The notes under the pieces are model-generated. The model had not been told where the DNA came from. It was given only the letters and a program-made list of their open reading frames with translations, and made no database searches. The translations under genes were made by a program, and so were the position numbers. This document shows positions 14,908-19,816 of a stretch of 19,816 bases of DNA, piece after piece. The stretch is from CAYNLY01 sp964398225 (GTDB lineage: Bacteria > Pseudomonadota > Zetaproteobacteria > Mariprofundales > Mariprofundaceae): NCBI GenBank assembly GCA_964398225.1, contig CAYNLY010000031.1, positions 1 through 19,816 of the forward strand. Direction: 5' to 3'. Each line of letters begins with the position of its first letter. Position 1 is the first letter of the stretch.

Positions 14908-15627
14908 ATGAGGGGCGAACTCAAGTACGAGGGCAAGGGCAAGCGGCTGTTTGCAAGCGATACGCCCGGCGAGCTGATTCAGGAGTTCAAGGACGACGCG
15001 ACCGCGTTCGACGGCGTCAAGCACGACGTCATCGCCGGCAAGGGCGAGCTCAACTGCGCGATTTCCTCGTTCTTTTTCGAGCGCCTGGCCGAGGCCGGCG
15101 TGCCGAGCCACTTCATCCGCCGCGAGGATGCGCGCTCGATGCGCGTGCATGAGCTGGCGATGATTCCCGTCGAGGTCGTCGTGCGCAACATCGCGGCCGG
15201 CTCCATCTGCAAGCGGCTGGGGCTTGCGGAAGGCCTCGTGCTCGAGCGGCCGCTGACCGAGCTGTTCTACAAGTCCGATGCCTTGCACGATCCGATGATC
15301 TGCGTGGAGCACGCCGAACTGTTCGGATGGTCGACGGCCGAGGAAATCGCCGAGATGCGCGCGCTCGCGCTGAAGGTGAACGAGGTGCTCCGTTCGCTGC
15401 TCGACGGCGTCGGGATCCGGCTGGTGGATTACAAGCTGGAGTTCGGCCGCACGCGGGACGGCCGCCTTGTGCTCGGCGACGAAATCACGCCGGACGGCTG
15501 CCGGCTCTGGGACGCCGCCACGGGCAGAAAGCTCGACAAGGACGTCTTCCGCCGCGATCTCGGCGGGCTTAGCGAGGCCTACCACGAGGTGGCCCGCCGC
15601 CTCGGCGTGGACCTCGGCGGCCGCTAG
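14908..15627 (+). CDS. purC: phosphoribosylaminoimidazole-succinocarboxamide synthase (SAICAR synthase)
   Basis: PurC joins aspartate to CAIR with ATP to form SAICAR, a middle step of purine synthesis, in the cytoplasm. The 239-residue protein matches the short bacterial form (E. coli has 237). Motifs are GKGKRLF in the ATP site (9-15), TAFDGVKHD (32-40), VEVVVRNIAAGSICKRLG (88-105), DPMICVEHAELFGW, VDYKLEFGR, LGDEITPDGCRLWD and the end YHEVARRLGVDLGG. The ATG has AGGAGG ten bases upstream with GGGAAG closer. It stands alone: divergent from the cyclic-nucleotide-fold gene and convergent with the M48 protease gene, whose stop is only 12 bases from the purC stop. Confidence 0.96.
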   Translation: MRGELKYEGKGKRLFASDTPGELIQEFKDDATAFDGVKHDVIAGKGELNCAISSFFFERLAEAGVPSHFIRREDARSMRVHELAMIPVEVVVRNIAAGSICKRLGLAEGLVLERPLTELFYKSDALHDPMICVEHAELFGWSTAEEIAEMRALALKVNEVLRSLLDGVGIRLVDYKLEFGRTRDGRLVLGDEITPDGCRLWDAATGRKLDKDVFRRDLGGLSEAYHEVARRLGVDLGGR

Positions 15628-15639
15628 GCCCCGCCCGGA

Positions 15640-16593
15640 TCAGTACCAGAGCCCGCCGAAACGGCGACGCGGACGGCTTGCGGCGGGCAGAGGCGGCAGT
15701 TCGAGGATCCAGGTCCGGTCGGGTTCGGGCATCCGGGCATCCATCGGTTCCGGCCGAAGTTCGGCCAGCCGGCGGATGCGTTCTTCGGTCGGCGGATGCG
15801 TGCGCAGCAGCGAGGGGTCGAGGCCGGCGCTGTCCGGCATCATGAGCCGCTCCCAGCCGCGGCCCACCCGCTCCAGCCGGGCCAGCGCCGACATCAGCCA
15901 TTCCGGGTGCCCCGTCAGGGCCGCAGCACCCATGTCGGCGTCGTATTCGCGGGTGCGCGACATCGCAAGTTGCAGAAGCGCGCTGATATGCGGCGCAAAC
16001 AGCAGCATCAAAACGCCGGCCCAGGAGATGACCGGATAGCCCAGCAGGATCAGCGGCAGGTTCAGCAGCAGAAGCATCTGCCCGGTCCAGGACATCGCCC
16101 AGGTCATCCGCGCCATCACGTCGGCGAGCCCCATGATCCAGGTGTCCCGGTGCCGGATGTGGCTTACCTCGTGGGCGAGCACGCCGGCGAGCTCCTCCGG
16201 CGCAAGCAGGCGCAGCAGTCCGTCCGTCACCGCGATGATCGGCGCATCATGGCGGCCCATCGCCATCGCGTTCGGCAGCGAGGTTGGCAGCCAGTAGATC
16301 CGGGGCATGGCTTCGAGCCCGGCGCGCTCGGCAAGCCAGGCCACGGTCCGGAACAGGCCGGGGGCAAGCTCCGGCGTCAGTTCGCGCGCCCGGTACATGC
16401 GCAGGATCAGCCGCGGCGAGATCTGCGGCGCAAGCACCAGAACCGCAAGCACCATTGCCATCACCCAGAACGGATTTTCGATGCCAAGGATCCAGCGCGC
16501 CGAAAGCGTCAGCACCAGCCCCATGCCCGCGATCAGCAGCAGACTCTGGATGGCGTTGCGCAGCCGGTGGGCGCCCAGCCGGATCGGGTTCAT
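15640..16593 (-). CDS. M48 family membrane zinc protease (HtpX-like)
   Basis: This is an integral inner-membrane metalloprotease of the HtpX/Ste24 group, which in E. coli degrades misfolded membrane proteins. The zinc site is HEVSH (141-145), with the third ligand Glu in SRTREYDAD (E216). Two N-terminal transmembrane segments (about 17-37 and 42-59) precede the catalytic domain, and two further hydrophobic stretches (about 165-186 and 188-210) follow. PNAMAMG (107-113) is the usual substrate-side motif. At 317 residues it is slightly longer than E. coli HtpX (293), with an extra Pro/Arg-rich C-terminus ending RRRFGGLWY. It is the last gene of the dcd-metF run, 22 bases after metF, with no clear ribosome site. 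The symbol htpX may not be exact. Confidence 0.9.
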   Translation of the reverse strand: MNPIRLGAHRLRNAIQSLLLIAGMGLVLTLSARWILGIENPFWVMAMVLAVLVLAPQISPRLILRMYRARELTPELAPGLFRTVAWLAERAGLEAMPRIYWLPTSLPNAMAMGRHDAPIIAVTDGLLRLLAPEELAGVLAHEVSHIRHRDTWIMGLADVMARMTWAMSWTGQMLLLLNLPLILLGYPVISWAGVLMLLFAPHISALLQLAMSRTREYDADMGAAALTGHPEWLMSALARLERVGRGWERLMMPDSAGLDPSLLRTHPPTEERIRRLAELRPEPMDARMPEPDRTWILELPPLPAASRPRRRFGGLWY

Positions 16594-16615
16594 CGCGCGC
16601 AGGCCGGCCGTGAGT

Positions 16616-17488
16616 TCAGCGGAGTGCCAGCTCGTGGACGACGGCCAGCGTGGCGGTGGCCTTGTTCAGCGTATAGAAGTGCAGTCCGGGCACGTTCTCC
16701 GCGATCAGCTCCCGGCATTGCTCGATGGCCACATCCACGCCCGCCGCAAGCATGGCCTCGGGATTTCCCTTCAGCGGATCCATGCGCTCATGGAGCCAGT
16801 CGGGAATCGTCGCGCCGCACATGGCCGAAAAGCGCTTGATCTGATCGAAGTTCGTGATCGGCATGATGCCGGGGATGATCGGGATCGTCACGCCGGCCGC
16901 ATGCGCGCGCTCGCGGAAGCGGAAGAAGGTTTCGTTGTCGAAGAAATACTGCGTGATCGCGTAGGACGCGCCGAGATCCTGCTTCAGCTTCAGGTAGCGG
17001 ATGTCGTCCTCGACGCCGTTGGGCGACTCGGGGTGGCCCTCCGGATAGGTCGCGCATCCGATGCAGAAGTCCCCGCGGGCGCGGATGAAGTCGATCAGGT
17101 CGGTCGCGTGCGCAAAGCCCCCGGCCACCGCCTCGAAGCGGTCCATGCCTTCGGGGGGATCGCCCCGGAGCGCGAGGATGTTCTCGATGCCTGCGGCGTG
17201 GTATTCGTCGAGCAGCGCGGCAAGCTCCGCACGGTCCGCGCCCACGCAGGTCAGATGCGCGACGGGGGTGAGCGCCGTCTCCTGGCGGATGCGGACGACG
17301 ATTTTTCGGGTCCGGTCGCGGGTCGAGCCGCCGGCGCCGTAGGTGACCGAGACGAAATCGGGCGTAATCGCCGACAGTTCCTCGATGCAGCGCCACAGAT
17401 TCCTCTCGCCCTCGTCGGTCCGGGGCGGAAAGAACTCGCAGGAGATCAGCGGCCGGCTGCGCCCGGCAAGCAGGCGGGAAATCCGCAC
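16616..17488 (-). CDS. metF: 5,10-methylenetetrahydrofolate reductase
   Basis: MetF is the FAD enzyme that reduces methylene-THF to methyl-THF, the methyl donor for methionine. The 290-residue protein has the TIM-barrel signatures: ISCEFFPPR with the catalytic Glu (E18), TYGAGGSTRDRT (49-60), HLTCVG (78-83), NILALRGDPP (103-112) with the FAD-facing Asp110, GCATYPEGHPES, ITQYFFDNETFFRF and PIIPGIMPI. The start is a GTG at 17488, only three bases after the dcd stop, with GAGG about nine bases upstream. Length agrees with E. coli MetF (296). Neither metK nor ahcY is adjacent, and no SAM-type riboswitch can stand in the 3-base gap. Confidence 0.96.
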   Translation of the reverse strand: MRISRLLAGRSRPLISCEFFPPRTDEGERNLWRCIEELSAITPDFVSVTYGAGGSTRDRTRKIVVRIRQETALTPVAHLTCVGADRAELAALLDEYHAAGIENILALRGDPPEGMDRFEAVAGGFAHATDLIDFIRARGDFCIGCATYPEGHPESPNGVEDDIRYLKLKQDLGASYAITQYFFDNETFFRFRERAHAAGVTIPIIPGIMPITNFDQIKRFSAMCGATIPDWLHERMDPLKGNPEAMLAAGVDVAIEQCRELIAENVPGLHFYTLNKATATLAVVHELALR

Positions 17489-17491
17489 GGG

Positions 17492-18061
17492 CTAGAGCCT
17501 CGGAACGGTCACGCCGGTCTGGCCTTGGTACTTGCCCTTGCGGTCGGCGTAGGAGACCTCGCAGACCTCGTCGGACTCGAGGAACAAAAACTGCGCCACG
17601 CCCTCGCCGGCGTAGATCTTGGCCGGCAGCGGCGTCGTGTTCGAGAACTCGAGCGTGACGTGGCCTTCCCATTCGGGTTCCAGCGGCGTGACGTTGACGA
17701 TGATCCCGCAGCGGGCGTAGGTGGACTTGCCGAGGCAGATCGTCAGCACGTTGCGGGGGATGCGGAAGTATTCGATCGTGCGCGCAAGCGCGAACGAGTT
17801 CGGCGGGATGATGCAGACCTCGCCCTTGAAATCCACGAACGAGGAGGGGCAGAAGTTCTTCGGATCCACCGTCGCCGAGTTGATGTTCGTGAAGATCTTG
17901 AACTCGTCGGCGCAGCGGACGTCGTAGCCATACGAGGAAAGCCCGTAGGACACCACGCCTTCGCCGCGCTCGTTCTTCTTGATCTGGCCGTCGACGAACG
18001 GCTCGATCATGCCGTGTTCCCGCGCCATGCGGCGAATCCACTTGTCCGACTTGATGGCCAT
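17492..18061 (-). CDS. dcd: dCTP deaminase
   Basis: Dcd deaminates dCTP to dUTP, feeding dTMP synthesis. The 189-residue product carries SYGYDVRCADEFKIF (43-57), FALARTIEYFRIP (90-102), LGKSTYARCGIIVNVTPLEPEWEGH (110-134) and the catalytic residues corresponding to E. coli S111, R115 and E138, here S113, R117 and E138 (VTLEFSNTTPLPAKIY). The C-terminus GKYQGQTG forms the lid over the triphosphate. No dUTPase fusion is present, so this is a monofunctional deaminase. GGGAG lies about ten bases before the ATG. It is first in the dcd-metF-htpX run and divergent from leuC; the 166-base region between them is listed separately. Confidence 0.96.
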   Translation of the reverse strand: MAIKSDKWIRRMAREHGMIEPFVDGQIKKNERGEGVVSYGLSSYGYDVRCADEFKIFTNINSATVDPKNFCPSSFVDFKGEVCIIPPNSFALARTIEYFRIPRNVLTICLGKSTYARCGIIVNVTPLEPEWEGHVTLEFSNTTPLPAKIYAGEGVAQFLFLESDEVCEVSYADRKGKYQGQTGVTVPRL

Positions 18062-18122
18062 CTTGCGCTGCTCCCCCGTCGGCCTGTGCGATCGTGACCG
18101 GCGAGGCTAACGCGCGCGGACC

Positions 18123-18143
18123 AAAAGAAAAGCCGGCCGGCTT
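18123..18143 (-). terminator. terminator-like palindrome plus T run upstream of dcd
   Basis: AAGCCGGCCGGCTT (18130-18143) is a perfect 14-base palindrome. On the minus strand it is followed at once by TTTTCTTTT (the paired bases being 18131-18123), the form of an intrinsic terminator with a 5-base-pair stem. No gene ends upstream of it on that strand, since leuC is divergent. It could end a short antisense transcript or attenuate dcd. Confidence 0.4.
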
Positions 18144-18144
18144 G

Positions 18145-18160
18145 CGTGCGCGCACGTGCG
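18145..18160. promoter_or_regulatory. overlapping palindromes in the leuC upstream region
   Basis: CGTGCGCGCACG (18145-18156) and CGCACGTGCG (18151-18160) are exact, overlapping palindromes just upstream of the candidate leuC -10 element. Their place, where a -35 would be expected, suggests protein binding, but no known operator is recognised. Confidence 0.3.
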
Positions 18161-18168
18161 CCGCCCGC

Positions 18169-18174
18169 TACACT
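18169..18174 (+). promoter_or_regulatory. candidate -10 element for leuC
   Basis: GCTACACT at 18167-18174 contains TACACT (4 of 6 matches to TATAAT). A start about seven bases on would leave a leader of about 47 bases before leuC. The best -35, TTGCGT at 18142, is too far (21-base spacer), so an activator may be needed. Confidence 0.4.
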
Positions 18175-18227
18175 TCGCCGCTCGCGCTCGTCGCGCCAAT
18201 CACAGGTATGCGGACAAGGACGGCAGC

Positions 18228-19634
18228 ATGGGCAAGACGTTGTTCGACAAGGTGTGGGATCAGCATGTGGTGATGGAGCACGAGGACGGCTCCACGCTGC
18301 TGTACATCGACCGGCATCTTATCCATGAGGTCACCAGCCCGCAGGCGTTCGAGGGCCTGCGGCTTGCCGGGCGCCGTCCCTGGCGGCCGGAAAGCGCGGT
18401 GGCAACGCCGGATCACAACGTTCCGACGACGGAGCGCGCCCGCGGCATCGCGGACCCGGTTTCGCGCATTCAGGTCGAGGCGCTGGACGCCAACTGCCGG
18501 GAGTTCGGCATCGTCGAGTTCGGCATGGACGACATCCGCCAGGGCATCGTGCATGTAGTCGGACCCGAACAGGGGCTGACGCTGCCGGGCATGACCGTCG
18601 TCTGCGGGGACTCGCACACCTCGACGCACGGAGCCTTCGCCTCGATCGCGATGGGGATCGGCACAAGCGAGGTCGAGCATGTGCTGGCCACGCAGTGCCT
18701 GATCCTGAAAAAGCCCAAGCGGATGCGCATTAGCATCGACGGCGGTCTGCCGGAAGGAATCACGGGCAAGGATCTTGCGCTGTACATCATCGGCCGGATC
18801 GGAACGGCGGGCGGCACCGGCCATGCGATCGAGTATGCGGGCGAGGCCGTGCGGCAGCTTTCGATGGAAGGGCGGATGAGCCTGTGCAACATGAGCATCG
18901 AGGCCGGGGCGCGCTGCGGCATGGTTGCGGTGGATGAGAAGACCATCGACTACGTCCGGGGGCGCCCGTTTGCGCCGAAGGGCGAGCTTTGGGACCGGGC
19001 CGTGGCCGCCTGGCGCGAGCTCTGTTCCGATCCGGATGCCGAGTTCGATTGCGAGCATCGCTTCCAGGCCGCGGACATCGAGCCCCAGGTTACCTGGGGG
19101 ACCAGCCCGGAGATGGTCGTGCCCGTCACCGGCAGGGTTCCCGATCCGCGCGATGCACGCGATGCCGTGCAGCGCGAAGGCTGGACGCGCGCGCTGGCCT
19201 ACATGGGGCTGAAGCCGGGAACCCCGATCACGTCGATCGAGGTGGACAAGGTGTTCATCGGAAGCTGCACGAACGCGCGCATCGAGGACCTGCGTGCGGC
19301 GGCCGCGGTTGTCCGGGGGCGCAGGGTGTCCGACCGGGTGAAGCTTGCGATGGTCGTTCCGGGCTCGGGGCTCGTGAAGCGCCAGGCCGAGGAGGAAGGA
19401 CTGGACCGCATTTTCCGCGAGGCGGGGTTTGAATGGCGGGAGCCGGGCTGTTCGATGTGCCTGGCGATGAACGCCGACCGGCTGGAGCCGGGCGAGCGCT
19501 GCGCTTCGACGAGCAACCGGAACTTCGAAGGACGCCAGGGCATGGGCGGGCGCACGCACCTGGTCAGCCCGGCGATGGCCGCAGCAGCGGCGATCGCCGG
19601 ACATTTCGTCGACGTCCGCGAATGGCAGGAGTAG
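18228..19634 (+). CDS. leuC: 3-isopropylmalate dehydratase large subunit
   Basis: LeuC is the iron-sulfur subunit that, with LeuD, isomerises 2-isopropylmalate to 3-isopropylmalate in leucine synthesis. The start is the ATG at 18228 with AAGGA seven bases upstream; an in-frame ATG at 18156 has weaker support and adds an unconserved leader. The 468-residue protein (E. coli 466) has the cluster cysteines C347 (GSCTNAR) and C408 and C411 (GCSMC), and the active-site blocks DHNVPTT, GDSHTSTHGAFASIAMGIG, SIEAGAR and TSNRNFEGRQGMGGRTHL. leuD follows after four bases. leuA is not in view, as in many proteobacteria where leuCDB is a separate operon. Confidence 0.97.
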   Translation: MGKTLFDKVWDQHVVMEHEDGSTLLYIDRHLIHEVTSPQAFEGLRLAGRRPWRPESAVATPDHNVPTTERARGIADPVSRIQVEALDANCREFGIVEFGMDDIRQGIVHVVGPEQGLTLPGMTVVCGDSHTSTHGAFASIAMGIGTSEVEHVLATQCLILKKPKRMRISIDGGLPEGITGKDLALYIIGRIGTAGGTGHAIEYAGEAVRQLSMEGRMSLCNMSIEAGARCGMVAVDEKTIDYVRGRPFAPKGELWDRAVAAWRELCSDPDAEFDCEHRFQAADIEPQVTWGTSPEMVVPVTGRVPDPRDARDAVQREGWTRALAYMGLKPGTPITSIEVDKVFIGSCTNARIEDLRAAAAVVRGRRVSDRVKLAMVVPGSGLVKRQAEEEGLDRIFREAGFEWREPGCSMCLAMNADRLEPGERCASTSNRNFEGRQGMGGRTHLVSPAMAAAAAIAGHFVDVREWQE

Positions 19635-19638
19635 GGGC

Positions 19639-19816
19639 ATGGAACCGTTCGTTCATCTGAAAGGGCTGGTGGCGCCGCTGGATCGCGCCAACGTCGATAC
19701 CGATGCGATCATTCCGAAGCAGTTTCTGAAGTCGATCAAGCGCACCGGCTACGGTCCGTACCTGTTCGACGAGTGGCGCTACGAGGATCGCGGCGAGCCG
19801 GGCATGGACTGCAGCA
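19639..19816 (+). CDS. leuD: 3-isopropylmalate dehydratase small subunit, partial
   Basis: Only the first 59 codons are inside the window; the gene runs off the right edge. The N-terminus reads MEPFVHLKGLVAPLDRANVD, then TDAIIPKQFLKSIKRTGYG, which is the LeuD opening that completes the isopropylmalate isomerase active site across from LeuC. AGGAG lies a few bases before the ATG, and the start is four bases after the leuC stop, so the two are co-translated. Nothing suggests truncation apart from the window edge. leuB is expected next but is not seen. Confidence 0.95.
   Translation, partial: MEPFVHLKGLVAPLDRANVDTDAIIPKQFLKSIKRTGYGPYLFDEWRYEDRGEPGMDCS

Noticed and set aside
16307..18097. 596-codon plus-strand open frame opposite htpX, metF and dcd
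   Set aside because: A shadow of three real genes on the other strand; no ribosome site or motif.
18062..18227. Leucine-type attenuator with a leader peptide before leuC
   Set aside because: No short reading frame with a run of Leu codons followed by a plus-strand terminator is present.
1..19816. CRISPR arrays, IS elements, tRNA or rRNA genes
   Set aside because: No direct repeat series, transposase motif, or cloverleaf or rRNA sequence was seen on reading both strands; a tRNAscan or Infernal run would settle the RNA part.

Overview
This is a 19.8 kb stretch of high-GC, tightly packed chromosomal housekeeping DNA. I see no IS element, phage gene, CRISPR array, rRNA or tRNA, and no gene-free stretch above 300 bases. 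The gene order points to the Gammaproteobacteria, outside the Enterobacterales: pilMNO-pilQ-aroK-aroB, and rpsF-priB-rpsR-(DUF2232-type membrane protein)-rplI-dnaB-alr, the latter as in Pseudomonas-like genomes apart from priB. A betaproteobacterium cannot be excluded by eye.

Layout. Bases 71-6427 (+) hold pilM, pilN, pilO, pilQ, aroK and aroB: the type IV pilus alignment and secretin genes followed by two shikimate-pathway enzymes. The usual pilP gene between pilO and pilQ is absent. Bases 14772-6463 (-) hold a long leftward run: a stand-alone cyclic-nucleotide-binding-fold protein, rpsF, priB, rpsR, a DUF2232-type membrane protein, rplI, dnaB, alr, a YbdK-like carboxylate-amine ligase, an M20 amidohydrolase and fxsA. 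Nearly all junctions are overlaps or short gaps. purC (14908-15627, +) stands alone, divergent from the cyclic-nucleotide-fold gene. Bases 18061-15640 (-) hold dcd, metF and an HtpX-like M48 protease. From 18228 (+), leuC and the start of leuD run off the right edge.

How the genes relate. The left block would build the inner-membrane platform (PilMNO) and outer-membrane pore (PilQ) of type IV pili. The central block couples ribosomal proteins S6, S18 and L9 to the replicative helicase and primosome. It then continues into cell-wall D-alanine supply and a ligase/hydrolase pair of unknown substrate. The right block is nucleotide, one-carbon and leucine metabolism.

The region is mostly ordinary. 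The points worth a second look are: the pilP-less pilus operon with basic tails on PilN and PilO and an apparent three-repeat AMIN region in PilQ; a Cys-rich, probably zinc-binding S18; a hairpin leader before rpsF; a cyclic-nucleotide-fold protein lacking the canonical phosphate-binding arginine; the overlapping ligase/hydrolase genes; and symmetric elements in the two divergent intergenic regions.
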